Shown here: positions 44,763-56,428 of the stretch, piece after piece
How positions within the stretch are numbered: position 1 is the first letter of the stretch
Layout: every line of letters starts with the position of its first letter
NCBI RefSeq assembly: GCF_902706225.1
Contig: NZ_CACSKB010000011.1
Location: 1-64,000, forward strand
Origin: Microbacterium sp. 18062
Lineage (GTDB): Bacteria; Actinomycetota; Actinomycetes; Actinomycetales; Microbacteriaceae
Length of the DNA: 64,000 nucleotides
Direction of reading: 5' to 3'
Position numbers and translations under genes: made by a program
Notes under the pieces: generated by a model
Databases searched by the model: none
Told to the model about the DNA's origin: nothing
The model's input: the letters and a program-made list of their open reading frames with translations, nothing else

Positions 44763-46877
44763 TCACCGTCCGGAACGACTCGGGAGTCCCTCCGCACGGA
44801 ACAGGCGCATCGAGGTCGGGGGCATCGGCACGATGTCGCCGGGCGCCAGCACGGGCTCGTCGGACGAGGGCATGTCGTCGGCGCTCGACCAGAGCGACAC
44901 GAACCGACTCACCCCCTCGACCTGCGGCAGGGTGACGTCGATCGGCGCCTCGTTGCCGTGCACGATCAGCAGGATGCGGTTGAAGTCCTCGGTCTCGGGG
45001 GTGGATGCGGCGACGTACTGCAAGGTGCGATGGGCGGGGTTCGTCCACCGGTCGCTCGACATCGTCTCACCCTGCTCGTCGTACCAGTCCATGACGGAGG
45101 CGGACGGGGTCTCCATGCCCAGGCGCGCGAACCGTCGGGGCCGCAGCGCCGGGTTCTCGCGTCGCAGCCGGAGCAGTCGCTGCACGTGCGCGAACAGGTC
45201 CCGCTGCCAGGGGGCGTGCTGCCAGCTCAGCCAGGTGAGGTCGGAGTCGTGGCAGTACGCGTTGTTGTTGCCGCGCTGCGATCGTCCGAACTCGTCGCCG
45301 GCCGTGATCATCGGCACTCCCGCGGACAGCAGCAGGGTGCCCATCAGGTTGCGCATGGCCTTCCGCCGCGTCGCCAGGATGCGCTCGTCGTCGGTGGGCC
45401 CCTCGGTGCCGTGGTTGAACGAGCGGTTCGTGTCGGTGCCGTCGCGTCCCTGCTCGCCGTTGCCCAGGTTGTGCTTCACGTCGTACGACACGAGGTCCCG
45501 CAGGGTGAACCCGTCGTGCGCGGTCACGAAGTTCACGCTCGCGAGGGGCCCGCGCTCCTCGCTGAAGGTGTTCGACGACCCCGCGAGGCGCGTCGCGAAG
45601 CCGCCGACTCCCACCGGCGCCGCCGAGGCCCGCCGCGCGTAGTCGACGTCGGAGAGCCAGAAGTTGCGGACCCGGTCGCGGTAGCGGTCGTTCCACTCCA
45701 GCCAGCCGTCGCCGAAGTTCCCGGTCTGCCACCCGCCCATCCCCACGTCCCACGGCTCGGCGATCTTCTTCGTGTCGGCCAGCAGGGGGTCCTCGACGAT
45801 GGCTCGCAGCAGCGGATGGTCCGGGGTGAAGATGTGCTCCCGGTCGCGCCCGAGGGTGGCCGCCAGGTCGAAGCGGAACCCGTCGACCTGGACGTCCTCG
45901 GCCCAGTAGCGCAGCGAGTCGAGCACGAGGCGCGCAGCCGCATCCGTCGACGTGTCGAGCGAGTTGCCGCAGCCGGTGACGTCGATGTAGGTGCCGTCGG
46001 CCTGCTGGCGGTAGTACGCCCGGTTGTCGAGACCGCGCAGACTCGTGCGGGGCCCGCCGATGCCCTCTTCGGCGGTGTGGTTGTACACGACGTCGAGGAC
46101 GACCTCGAGGCCAGCCTCGTGGAGGAGCTTCACCATGCCCTTCACCTCCCGGAGCACCGCCTGCGGTCCCTCCCGGCGGGCGCCCTCGGTGGCGTAGTCC
46201 GGATGGGGGGTGAAGAAGTTCAGCGTGTTGTACCCCCAGTAGTTGCCGAGGCCCAGCTGGAGCAGGCGCGGCTCGGAGGCGAAGATCTGGATCGGCAGCA
46301 GCTCGATCGTGGTGATCCCGAGGCTCAGGAAGTGCTCGATCATCGCCGGGTGGGCCAGCCCGGCATAGGTTCCGTGCAGGTGCGCGGGCACCCCGGGGTG
46401 ACGCTTCGAGAGACCCTTCACGTGGCCCTCGTAGAGCACCGTGCGGTCGAGGGGGATGCGCGGCTTGGGGACGCCGCCCCAGTCGAAGTCGGACTCGACC
46501 ACCGCGGAGCGCCAGTCCCCGAACCCTCCGCTGACGATGCCGCGGGAGTACGGCTCGATCAGGAGCGTGTGCGGGTTGAACATGCTGCCCACCGTCGAGG
46601 GACCCGAGACGCGCACGGCGTATCGCGTCCCCGGCCGGAGCAGCTCGGTGTCCAGCTGCCACACGCCGTGCGCGCGGCGCTCGAGAGGCGCCGAAGCGAT
46701 GATCCAGTCGAGGTCGCCCTCGTCGAAGACGACGAGCTCCATCGCCTCGGCGTCGCGCGACCAGACGCGCAGGGTGCCGCCGCCGTCGTAGAGACGTACG
46801 CCGAGGTCGTCGAGCTCGGGTGCGAGCAGCCCCGGGGCGGCGATCACGGTGTCGGAGGTCGGGTTCGGGCTGACCAT
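44763..46877 (-). CDS. glgX: glycogen debranching enzyme GlgX
   Basis: This 704-residue GH13 isoamylase-type enzyme removes side chains from limit dextrins. An N-terminal CBM48-like domain (GVRLYDGGGTLRVWSRDAEA) precedes the barrel, with GHVKGLSKRHPGVP, VVLDVVYNHTAEE, DGFRFDLAATLGRD and KIAEPWDVGMGGWQ. It is upstream of glgE on the same strand with a 76-base gap. TAGGGT is seven bases before the ATG. The open frame continues far upstream but is not coding there. Confidence 0.95.
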   Translation of the reverse strand: MVSPNPTSDTVIAAPGLLAPELDDLGVRLYDGGGTLRVWSRDAEAMELVVFDEGDLDWIIASAPLERRAHGVWQLDTELLRPGTRYAVRVSGPSTVGSMFNPHTLLIEPYSRGIVSGGFGDWRSAVVESDFDWGGVPKPRIPLDRTVLYEGHVKGLSKRHPGVPAHLHGTYAGLAHPAMIEHFLSLGITTIELLPIQIFASEPRLLQLGLGNYWGYNTLNFFTPHPDYATEGARREGPQAVLREVKGMVKLLHEAGLEVVLDVVYNHTAEEGIGGPRTSLRGLDNRAYYRQQADGTYIDVTGCGNSLDTSTDAAARLVLDSLRYWAEDVQVDGFRFDLAATLGRDREHIFTPDHPLLRAIVEDPLLADTKKIAEPWDVGMGGWQTGNFGDGWLEWNDRYRDRVRNFWLSDVDYARRASAAPVGVGGFATRLAGSSNTFSEERGPLASVNFVTAHDGFTLRDLVSYDVKHNLGNGEQGRDGTDTNRSFNHGTEGPTDDERILATRRKAMRNLMGTLLLSAGVPMITAGDEFGRSQRGNNNAYCHDSDLTWLSWQHAPWQRDLFAHVQRLLRLRRENPALRPRRFARLGMETPSASVMDWYDEQGETMSSDRWTNPAHRTLQYVAASTPETEDFNRILLIVHGNEAPIDVTLPQVEGVSRFVSLWSSADDMPSSDEPVLAPGDIVPMPPTSMRLFRAEGLPSRSGR

Positions 46878-46952
46878 GCCGACTACCCTAGCCAGCCGGT
46901 GAGTCCGGCCGGTTACGGGGCCCGGGCGCCCGGCGCGTGCGACAGTGGACGG

Positions 46953-48137
46953 GTGCACGTCTATCTCGACCACGCCGCGTCCAGCCCGTTGCGCCCCGAG
47001 GCCCGCGACGCCTGGCTCGCCGCGACCGAGGTGGTCGGCAACGCGTCGTCCATCCACGGCGGAGGACAAGCCGCCAGGCGGGTCCTCGAGGACGCGCGGG
47101 AGCGCCTGGCGCGCACGCTCGACTGCGATCCGATCGAGGTCGTGTTCACGAGCGGGGGCACAGAGGCGGTGAACCTCGCGATCAAGGGGCTCTGGTCGGC
47201 GCGTGCCCGGGGTTCCGATGCGATCGTGCTGCCCGACGGCGAGCACCATGCCACCCTCGACTCGGTGGCCGCACTGGCCGAGCGCGACGGCGCGACGGTG
47301 CGACCGGTCGCCCTCGAGGAGTCCGGCGCCGTCCCGGTGGAGCCCTTCGCGCGGGCGCTCCCGGATGCGGCGCTCGCCACGGCGCTCGTCGCGAACAACG
47401 AGGTCGGCACCGTCTCGGACGCCGCGGCGCTCGCCGCATCCGCCGCCGCGCACGGGATCCCCCTGCACCTCGACGCCGTCGCGGCCTTCGGTCACGTGCC
47501 CGTGACGTTCTCCGGATGGCGGGGCGACGCGCGCGGACCCGCGGGGCTCGCGGCGCTCAGCGTCTCGGCGCACAAGGTGGGCGGGCCCGTCGGCGTCGGC
47601 GCCCTCGTCGTGGCCCGCGGTGCGGCGCTGCACGCGCAGCTGCACGGCGGCGGCCAGCAGCGCGGCCTGCGGGCCGGCACCCAGGACATCGCCGGGGCGG
47701 TCGCCTTCGCCGCGGCGGCGGAGGCCGCGGTCGACGAGCTGGCCTCGGAGAGGGCGCGGCTGGTGCGTCTGCGGGAGCGCCTGGCGGCCGGCATCCGCAC
47801 CGCCGTCCCGGGGGTGGAGTTCCTCGGAGACCCCGATCGTCGGGTGCCGGGGACCCTCCACGCCCTGTTCGACGGTGCGCGCGGCGAGACGCTCCTGTTC
47901 CTGTTGGATCAGCGCGGGATCTCGGTGTCGACCGGGTCCGCGTGCCAGGCCGGGGTTCCCGAGCCCTCGCACGTGGTCCGCGCGCTCGGACGCGATGACG
48001 AGGCCGCCCGTTCGGTGCTGCGGATGAGCCTCGGACGCACGACGACGGATGCGGACGTCGACGCCGCGCTCGCCGCGCTGCCGTGGGCGGTGGAGCGCGC
48101 CCGGGCGGCCGGGGCCACCGCCGCCCGGCGCTCGTAG
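46953..48137 (+). CDS. cysteine desulfurase, NifS/IscS family
   Basis: This PLP enzyme takes sulfur from cysteine; with mnmA ten bases downstream its main client is probably tRNA thiolation. The 394-residue protein begins VHVYLDHAASSPLRPEA, binds PLP through Lys in SVSAHKVGGPVGVG, has FTSGGTEAVNLAIKG, and a catalytic Cys in STGSACQAG on a short loop as in IscS-type enzymes. Start is the GTG at 46953. Its TAG stop is part of TAGACT, a probable -10 for mnmA. Confidence 0.93.
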   Translation: MHVYLDHAASSPLRPEARDAWLAATEVVGNASSIHGGGQAARRVLEDARERLARTLDCDPIEVVFTSGGTEAVNLAIKGLWSARARGSDAIVLPDGEHHATLDSVAALAERDGATVRPVALEESGAVPVEPFARALPDAALATALVANNEVGTVSDAAALAASAAAHGIPLHLDAVAAFGHVPVTFSGWRGDARGPAGLAALSVSAHKVGGPVGVGALVVARGAALHAQLHGGGQQRGLRAGTQDIAGAVAFAAAAEAAVDELASERARLVRLRERLAAGIRTAVPGVEFLGDPDRRVPGTLHALFDGARGETLLFLLDQRGISVSTGSACQAGVPEPSHVVRALGRDDEAARSVLRMSLGRTTTDADVDAALAALPWAVERARAAGATAARRS

Positions 48138-48146
48138 ACTGGGGTC

Positions 48147-49241
48147 ATGCGGATCCTTGCGGCGATGAGCGGCGGCGTCGACTCGGCGGTCGCCGCGGCG
48201 CGTGCGGTCGACGCCGGCCACGAGGTGGTGGGCGTGCACCTGGCGCTCTCGCGGGCCGGCGGAACCCTCCGCACCGGCAGCCGGGGGTGCTGCACGATCG
48301 AGGACGCCATGGACGCCCGGCGGGCGGCCGACCGGCTCGGCATCCCGTTCTACGTCTGGGACTTCTCGGAGCGTTTCCGCGACGACGTGATCGACGACTT
48401 CGTGGCCGAGTACCGCGCCGGTCGCACGCCGAACCCGTGCATGCGGTGCAACGAGAAGATCAAGTTCGCGGCGCTGCTCGAACGTGCTCTCGAGCTCGGC
48501 TTCGACGCCGTCTGCACGGGGCACTACGCGACGCTGGTCGACACACCCGAGGGTCCCGAGCTCCACCGGGCCTCCGATCAGGCGAAGGACCAGTCGTACG
48601 TGCTGGGCGTGCTCACCGCCGAGCAGCTCGCGCACACCTACTTCCCGCTCGGCGCGACGCCCTCCAAGGCGCTCGTGCGCGCAGAGGCCGCCGAACGCGG
48701 GCTCACGGTCGCGCAGAAGCCCGACAGCCATGACATCTGCTTCATCCCCGACGGCGACACCCGCGGGTGGCTCGCCGAGCGGGTGGGCGCCGAGGAGGGC
48801 CCGATCGTCGACCGGAGCGGAGCCGTGGTCGGCGCGCACGCGGGCGCGCACGCGTACACGGTGGGTCAGCGGCGCGGTCTGTCGATCGGCGTGCCCGCCC
48901 CCGACGGCCGGCCCCGCTTCGTGCTCGAGGTGCGCCCCGTGTCGAACACCGTGGTCGTCGGCCCCAAGGAGGCCCTCGCGACCGCCGAGATCGCGGGCGG
49001 GCGGATGACCTGGGCGGGTCGTCCGCCCGTGTCCGACACATTCGCCTGCGACGTGCAGATCCGTGCGCACGCCGACCCGGTGCCCGCCCGGGCCGTGCGC
49101 GCGAACGGTGTGCTGACCGTGCGGCCCGAGACGCCGTTCGACGGCGTCGCACCCGGGCAGACCGCCGTGCTGTACGACGGGACCCGCGTGCTCGGCCAGT
49201 TCACGATCGACCGCACCGTCTCGGCCGTCCCGGTCGGCTGA
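48147..49241 (+). CDS. mnmA: tRNA-specific 2-thiouridylase MnmA
   Basis: MnmA adds the 2-thio group to wobble uridine in Lys, Glu and Gln tRNAs. The 364-residue protein has the PP-loop [12 protein letters not shown], the first catalytic Cys in [12 protein letters not shown] and TGHYATL, then [14 protein letters not shown] and C-terminal beta domains. In canonical MnmA the second active Cys lies in the DICFIP segment, which is present. TAGACT is exactly six bases before the ATG, so the mRNA may be leaderless although the gene follows the desulfurase closely. Confidence 0.95.
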   Translation: MRILAAMSGGVDSAVAAARAVDAGHEVVGVHLALSRAGGTLRTGSRGCCTIEDAMDARRAADRLGIPFYVWDFSERFRDDVIDDFVAEYRAGRTPNPCMRCNEKIKFAALLERALELGFDAVCTGHYATLVDTPEGPELHRASDQAKDQSYVLGVLTAEQLAHTYFPLGATPSKALVRAEAAERGLTVAQKPDSHDICFIPDGDTRGWLAERVGAEEGPIVDRSGAVVGAHAGAHAYTVGQRRGLSIGVPAPDGRPRFVLEVRPVSNTVVVGPKEALATAEIAGGRMTWAGRPPVSDTFACDVQIRAHADPVPARAVRANGVLTVRPETPFDGVAPGQTAVLYDGTRVLGQFTIDRTVSAVPVG

Positions 49242-49312
49242 CCGTCCCCGCCGACGCCGTGGCGGGTCGCGGCCCCGTGGATCGCCATCCGTGTCCGGTG
49301 GGGAACGGCATC

Positions 49313-49366
49313 CGTGTCTCACTTGTGCAGGTGCGTTGCCCGATTCGCCTGCACAAGTGAGACACG
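49313..49366. repeat. 19-bp perfect inverted repeat after mnmA
   Basis: The left arm CGTGTCTCACTTGTGCAGG (49313-49331) and right arm CCTGCACAAGTGAGACACG (49348-49366) are exact complements with a 16-base loop. Arms this long are unusual for a terminator, and a degenerate second copy follows at 49397-49447. It could be a dispersed palindromic element and may also act as the mnmA terminator. Confidence 0.85.
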
Positions 49367-49396
49367 CGGGTGTGGTCTTGGCCGCGCTGTGTCTGC

Positions 49397-49447
49397 GTGT
49401 CTCGACTATGCAGGAATATCGGCGGCGGATGGTGCAGAAGTGAGACA
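49397..49447. repeat. degenerate second copy of the inverted repeat
   Basis: GTGTCTCGACTATGCAGG (49397-49414) and TGCAGAAGTGAGACA (49433-49447) resemble the two arms of the element at 49313-49366 with a few substitutions, and the spacer (18 bases) is similar. It appears to be an older, decayed copy in the same orientation. Confidence 0.6.
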
Positions 49448-49550
49448 GGGAGGGGAGACGAGACATGGGGGTGGAGACGAGACATGGGGAGAGAGGGAGA
49501 AGGGGAGAGAGGGAGAAGGGGAGAGAGGGAGAGGGCGGGGGACGGGGCCC
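49448..49550. repeat. homopurine tandem repeat
   Basis: The plus strand is almost purely G and A here. GGAGACGAGACATGGGG occurs twice with an 18-base period, then a 16-base unit GGGGAGAGAGGGAGAA occurs at 49486-49501 and 49502-49517 and once more with one change at 49518-49533. Frames across it are low-complexity and not genes. Such tracts can form triplex DNA or slip in replication. Confidence 0.75.
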
Positions 49551-49624
49551 GATGGATGCGGGATCGCGGGACGGCGGCGATGCGCCGCGCAAGCCGGGAC
49601 GGCGGTGTCGGCGGGGGTTCCTAG

Positions 49625-52048
<2,424 letters not shown>

Positions 52049-52058
52049 CGTCGTAGCC

Positions 52059-52802
52059 GTGGAAGACGAGCAGGTGCTCGCGGGCGGCAACGTCGCGAGC
52101 GAGGTGGTGCGCGTCGGATCGACCGTTCGCAAGCCGTGGCACCGATCGACGCCGAGCGTCGCCGACTTCATGGCAGCCGTGCGGGCGTCCGGCGTGGACG
52201 TGCCTTCGGTCCAGGGTCGCGACGAACACGGCCGGCAGATCATCGAGTACGTCCCGGGCACGCTCGCGCTCGAGTCCGACCCGCTCACCGAGTCGGAGCT
52301 CGGCCGGGTCGGGCGCATCGTTCGAGCGATCCACGACGCGAGCGAGAGCTTCACGCCCGCGCCGGACGCGACCTGGAGCACCGCCATCCCCGCGCCGGGC
52401 GCCGACCTCGTCTGCCACAACGACCTCGCGCCCTGGAATCTCATCGTCGGTGAGCGGTGGGTCTTCATCGACTGGGATGCGGCGGCGCCGAGCACGCGTC
52501 TGTGGGATCTCGCGTACGCGGCGCAGGCGTTCACGCTGTCCGACCCCGGTCTGCCGGCGGAACAGGCGGCGCGGGGACTCGCGGCGTTCGCGGAGGGCTA
52601 TGGCGCCGATCGGCGCATGCGCACCGAGCTGCCCGCGGCGATGCACCGCCGCGCCGAGGCCATGCACGAGCTTCTGAGGTCGTCGCATGCCGACGCGCGC
52701 GAACCCTGGGGCTCGATGTATGTCGACGGGCACGGCGCGCACTGGCGGGCCGTCAGCGAGTATGTGGAACGGCACCAGGACGTCTGGGCGCGCGCGTTGT
52801 GA
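52059..52802 (+). CDS. aminoglycoside phosphotransferase-fold protein
   Basis: The 247-residue protein is a small kinase-like APH-fold member. The catalytic loop VCHNDLAPWNLIVGE (HxDxxxxN pattern) and the metal-binding VFIDWDAAAPSTRLWDLAYA are clear, but the N-terminal lobe is short (VVRVGSTVRKPWHRSTPSV). Nearness to housekeeping genes argues against antibiotic resistance as its purpose; the substrate is unknown. TAGCGT, which includes the ligA stop TAG, lies seven bases before the GTG at 52059. Confidence 0.8.
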   Translation: MEDEQVLAGGNVASEVVRVGSTVRKPWHRSTPSVADFMAAVRASGVDVPSVQGRDEHGRQIIEYVPGTLALESDPLTESELGRVGRIVRAIHDASESFTPAPDATWSTAIPAPGADLVCHNDLAPWNLIVGERWVFIDWDAAAPSTRLWDLAYAAQAFTLSDPGLPAEQAARGLAAFAEGYGADRRMRTELPAAMHRRAEAMHELLRSSHADAREPWGSMYVDGHGAHWRAVSEYVERHQDVWARAL

Positions 52803-52824
52803 ACGAGCGCGAGCGCGGCGGGCG

Positions 52825-54528
52825 TCAGCCCCGCGCCGTCTCGTCCGCCACGAGCCGCTCGCGCACCTGGCGCCGAAGCACCTTGCCGATCAGCGACCGC
52901 GGAAGGTCCGCGACGACGACCACGCGGCGGGGCACCTTGTAGGGGGTGAGCACGCCCCGCGCGAAGTCGCGCACCGCCTCCGGGTCGAGCTCCACCCCCG
53001 GCCGCGGCACGACGGCCGCGACGACATCCTCGCCGGAGTGACCGCTCGGCAGCCCCACCACGGCGACGTCGGCGACGTCCGGATGCTGGCGCAGGGCATT
53101 CTCGACCTCCGTCGGGGCGACGTTGAAGCCGCCCGTGATGATGAGCTCCTTGATCCGGTCGACGATGCGCACGAAGCCGTCGTCGTCGATCGTGACGATG
53201 TCGCCCGTGCGGAACCATCCGTCCACGAACACCGCCTCGGTCTCCTCGGGCTTGCCGTAGTAGCCCTGGAACACCTGCGGCCCGCGCACCAGCAGCTCGC
53301 CGCGCTCGCCCGCGGGGACGTCGCGGGTCGGCTCGTCCGGGTCGACGACGCGGCACTCGGTGCCGGGCAGCGGGAGGCCGACGGTGCCGGCGCGCCGGTT
53401 GTCGGCGACCGGGTTCGCCATGAGGACGGGCGAGCACTCGCTGAGGCCGTATCCCTCGACGAGGTATCCGCCGGAGGCCTCCTCGAACGGGACGACGAGG
53501 TCGTGGGGCAGCGCCATCGCCCCCGAGATGGCGACGTCTGTGCCCGCGAGCGGGACGCCCTCGTGCTGCGACGCCGCCAGGAGACGGTCGGCGATCGGGG
53601 GCACGAGAGGAAGGAAGGTCGCGGGATGCTTCTTGGTGACGGCGAGTACCATGTCCGGGTCGAAGCGGGGGAAGAGCACGAGCCTCGCGCCCATCGACAT
53701 CGCGAAGGTGAGGCACAGGGTCAGGCCGTACGCGTGGAACATGGGGAGCACGGCGTAGACGACGCATCCGTCGCCGCGGACGATCTGCGGCACCCACGCA
53801 CGGGCCTGGGCGGCGTTTGCGAGCAGGTTGCGATGCGTCAGAGCGGCGCCCTTGGGGTTGCCGGTGGTGCCGCTCGTGTACTGGATGATCGCGAGATCTC
53901 CGGTCGCCGGCCGCGGGTGCCCTGCGGGCAGACGCTCGGAGGAGAGCAGGGTCTCCCAGGGGACCGTGTCGGAGACCCTCTCATGCAGCGCGGCCCGTGA
54001 TTCGCGCGCCTTGGCGATCGGCAGCCGCAATGCGGCGCGGGTCGCGAACGGCATCGCCCGGGTCACATCGATCGACACGAGCGAGTCGAGCCGCAGATCC
54101 GCGGGGAACTCCTGCACCGTCCGCACGACCTTGCTCCAGACGACAGCGTGCTTCGCGCCGTGGTCCTCGAACTGCTTGCGCAGTTCGCGCGGCGTGTAGA
54201 GCGGGTTGTGCTCGACGACGACGGCGCCCAGACGCAGCACGGCGTAGAACGCCACGATGTGCTGCGGGCAGTTCGGCAGGACGATCGCCACCGGATCGCC
54301 CGCCCGCACCCCGAGATCGCGCAGGCCCGCGGCGGCGCGCGCGATCTGCTCGTCCAGCTCGCGATACGTCGTCTCGCGGCCGAAGAACTGCAGAGCCGGC
54401 GCGTCGGGGTAGTCGCGGACGGAGGCCTCGACGATGTCGACGAGCGACCCGGAGACGGGATCGAGGTCGTCCGGGACACCGGCGGCGTAGCTGCCCACCC
54501 AGGGGCGAGGAGGATCGTACGTCGTCAC
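52825..54528 (-). CDS. long-chain fatty-acid-CoA ligase
   Basis: This acyl-adenylate enzyme of 567 residues activates fatty acids to CoA thioesters. It has the AMP-binding P-loop IIQYTSGTTGNPKGAALTHR, the EGYGLSECSP motif, the GWFRTGDIVTIDDDGFVRIV segment, and the catalytic Lys near the C-terminus (LPRSLIGKVLRRQ). The frame begins at a GTG at 54534 that abuts TAGGCT with no spacer; the GTG at 54528 has the six-base spacing seen elsewhere and is chosen. Confidence 0.9.
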   Translation of the reverse strand: MTTYDPPRPWVGSYAAGVPDDLDPVSGSLVDIVEASVRDYPDAPALQFFGRETTYRELDEQIARAAAGLRDLGVRAGDPVAIVLPNCPQHIVAFYAVLRLGAVVVEHNPLYTPRELRKQFEDHGAKHAVVWSKVVRTVQEFPADLRLDSLVSIDVTRAMPFATRAALRLPIAKARESRAALHERVSDTVPWETLLSSERLPAGHPRPATGDLAIIQYTSGTTGNPKGAALTHRNLLANAAQARAWVPQIVRGDGCVVYAVLPMFHAYGLTLCLTFAMSMGARLVLFPRFDPDMVLAVTKKHPATFLPLVPPIADRLLAASQHEGVPLAGTDVAISGAMALPHDLVVPFEEASGGYLVEGYGLSECSPVLMANPVADNRRAGTVGLPLPGTECRVVDPDEPTRDVPAGERGELLVRGPQVFQGYYGKPEETEAVFVDGWFRTGDIVTIDDDGFVRIVDRIKELIITGGFNVAPTEVENALRQHPDVADVAVVGLPSGHSGEDVVAAVVPRPGVELDPEAVRDFARGVLTPYKVPRRVVVVADLPRSLIGKVLRRQVRERLVADETARG

Positions 54529-54611
54529 CCGCACAGCCTACGGGCCCGCGCGTGACGCACCGAGGCCGCTGCCGCGGCGGGGAGGCGCCGGCTCCCGCCT
54601 AGACTGTTCCG

Positions 54612-54911
54612 GTGTCTGAATTCACCCCCGATCTCGTGCGCCATCTCGGCGTGCTCTCCCGGATCCAGCTGAGCGACGACGAGGTGCAGCGCCTCACCGG
54701 TCAGCTCGATGCCATCGTCGACAACATCGCGAAGGTGTCCCGGGTCGCCACCGCGGACGTGCCGGCGACGAGCCACCCGATCCCGCTTCAGAACGTCTAC
54801 CGACCCGACGAGGTCCGCGACACGCTGACCGCGGCGCAGGCGCTGCAGAACGCGCCGGATGCGGACGGCAGCCGGTTCCGCGTGACCGCGATCCTGGGGG
54901 AGGAGCAATGA
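54612..54911 (+). CDS. gatC: Asp/Glu-tRNA amidotransferase subunit C
   Basis: GatC wraps around GatA and stabilises the GatCAB complex. The 99-residue protein matches the family ([39 protein letters not shown]). The GTG start is exactly six bases after TAGACT (54600-54605). It heads a tightly overlapping gatC-gatA-gatB operon. Confidence 0.95.
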   Translation: MSEFTPDLVRHLGVLSRIQLSDDEVQRLTGQLDAIVDNIAKVSRVATADVPATSHPIPLQNVYRPDEVRDTLTAAQALQNAPDADGSRFRVTAILGEEQ

Positions 54912-56428
54912 GCTCCGCCGAGCTGATCACCCTGTCCGCCGCCGATCTCGCCGAAAGGCTGGCGTCCGGAGAAGTGTCGAGCGTCGAGGTCACCCGGGCC
55001 CACCTCGATCGCATCGCCGACGTCGACGGCGATGTCCACGCCTTCCTCCACGTCAGCGACCACGCGCTCGAGGTCGCTGACGACATCGACCGCCGCCGGT
55101 CCGCCGGCGAGCGGCTCGGCCCGGTGGCCGGCGTCCCGCTCGCGATCAAGGACGTCCTCGTCACCACCGACATGCCCTCCACGAGCGGATCGAGGATCCT
55201 CGAGGGCTACCTGTCGCCGTTCGACGCGACGGTCGTCGCCCGGTCGCGGGCCGCGGGCCTCGTGCCGCTCGGCAAGACGAACATGGACGAGTTCGCGATG
55301 GGCTCGTCGACCGAGCATTCCGCATACGGGCCGACGCGCAACCCGTGGGACCTCACCCGCATCCCCGGCGGGTCCGGGGGCGGGTCGGCCGCGGCCGTCG
55401 CCGCGTACGAGGCGCCGCTCGCGCTCGGCTCCGACACGGGAGGATCGATCCGGCAGCCCGCGCACGTGACCGGCACGGTCGGGGTCAAGCCCACCTACGG
55501 CGGGGTCAGCCGCTACGGCGCGATCGCCCTGGCCTCGAGTCTCGACCAGGTCGGCCCCGTCACCCGCACCGTCCTCGACGCCGGACTGCTGCACGACGTG
55601 ATCGGCGGCCACGACCACCACGACTCCACGTCGCTGACCGACGCATGGCCGTCGTTCGCCGAGGCGGCGCGTGAGGGCGCCCGGGGCGACGTGCTCAAGG
55701 GGCTGCGCATCGGCGTCGTGAAGGAACTGCCCGACAGCGGCTTCCAGCCGGGGGTGTCGGCATCCTTCCATGCCGCGCTCACCGCGCTGGAAGCGCATGG
55801 TGCACAGATCGTCGAGATCAGCGCGCCGCACTTCGAGTACGGCGTCGCCGCGTACTACCTGATCCTCCCCGCGGAGGCATCGAGCAATCTCGCGAAGTTC
55901 GACTCGGTTCGCTTCGGCATGCGGGTCACCCCGCACGCCGGCGCGACGGTCGAGGAGGTCATGGCCGCGACCCGTGACGCCGGCTTCGGCGACGAGGTCA
56001 AGCGCCGCATCATCCTCGGCACCTATGCCCTGTCGGCGGGCTACTACGACGCCTACTACGGCTCGGCACAGAAGGTGCGCACCCTCATCCAGCGCGACTT
56101 CGCCGACGCCTTCGCGGCCGTCGACGTCATCGCGACCCCCTCCGCACCGACCACGGCCTTCCGCCTGGGCGAGAAGATCGACGACCCGCTGCAGATGTAC
56201 TTGAACGATGTGACCACGATCCCGGCGAACCTCGCCGGGGTGCCCGGCATCTCCATCCCGTCCGGCCTCGCCGACGACGACGGACTGCCGGTCGGCATCC
56301 AGTTCCTCGCCCCCGCTCGGGAGGACGCGCGCCTCTACCGGGTGGGCGCGGCCCTGGAGGCACTGCTGGTGGATGCATGGGGCGGCCCGCTGCTTGCGCG
56401 CGCCCCCAAGCTGGGAGAGGTCCGCTGA
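54908..56428 (+). CDS. gatA: Asp/Glu-tRNA amidotransferase subunit A
   Basis: GatA releases ammonia from glutamine for amidation of mischarged tRNA. The 506-residue amidase-signature enzyme has its catalytic triad: Lys81 in [11 protein letters not shown], the cis-Ser in [13 protein letters not shown] and the nucleophile Ser180 in [11 protein letters not shown]. The start overlaps gatC by four bases (ATGA) and the stop overlaps gatB by one (TGATG), keeping subunits in balance. Confidence 0.96.
   Translation: MSSAELITLSAADLAERLASGEVSSVEVTRAHLDRIADVDGDVHAFLHVSDHALEVADDIDRRRSAGERLGPVAGVPLAIKDVLVTTDMPSTSGSRILEGYLSPFDATVVARSRAAGLVPLGKTNMDEFAMGSSTEHSAYGPTRNPWDLTRIPGGSGGGSAAAVAAYEAPLALGSDTGGSIRQPAHVTGTVGVKPTYGGVSRYGAIALASSLDQVGPVTRTVLDAGLLHDVIGGHDHHDSTSLTDAWPSFAEAAREGARGDVLKGLRIGVVKELPDSGFQPGVSASFHAALTALEAHGAQIVEISAPHFEYGVAAYYLILPAEASSNLAKFDSVRFGMRVTPHAGATVEEVMAATRDAGFGDEVKRRIILGTYALSAGYYDAYYGSAQKVRTLIQRDFADAFAAVDVIATPSAPTTAFRLGEKIDDPLQMYLNDVTTIPANLAGVPGISIPSGLADDDGLPVGIQFLAPAREDARLYRVGAALEALLVDAWGGPLLARAPKLGEVR

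Noticed and set aside
49448..49550. Tandem repeats considered as a CRISPR array
   Set aside because: Units are 16-18 bases and directly adjacent, with no unique spacers and no cas genes nearby.
44763..49592. A 1609-codon minus-strand frame around glgX
   Set aside because: Only the glgX part (44763-46877) has family motifs; the remainder is antisense to the cysteine desulfurase and mnmA and crosses the purine repeat.
52059..52802. Antibiotic resistance gene (aminoglycoside phosphotransferase)
   Set aside because: The fold is right, but the N-lobe is short, and the location between ligA and an acyl-CoA ligase suggests a core gene; APH-fold proteins have many substrates.
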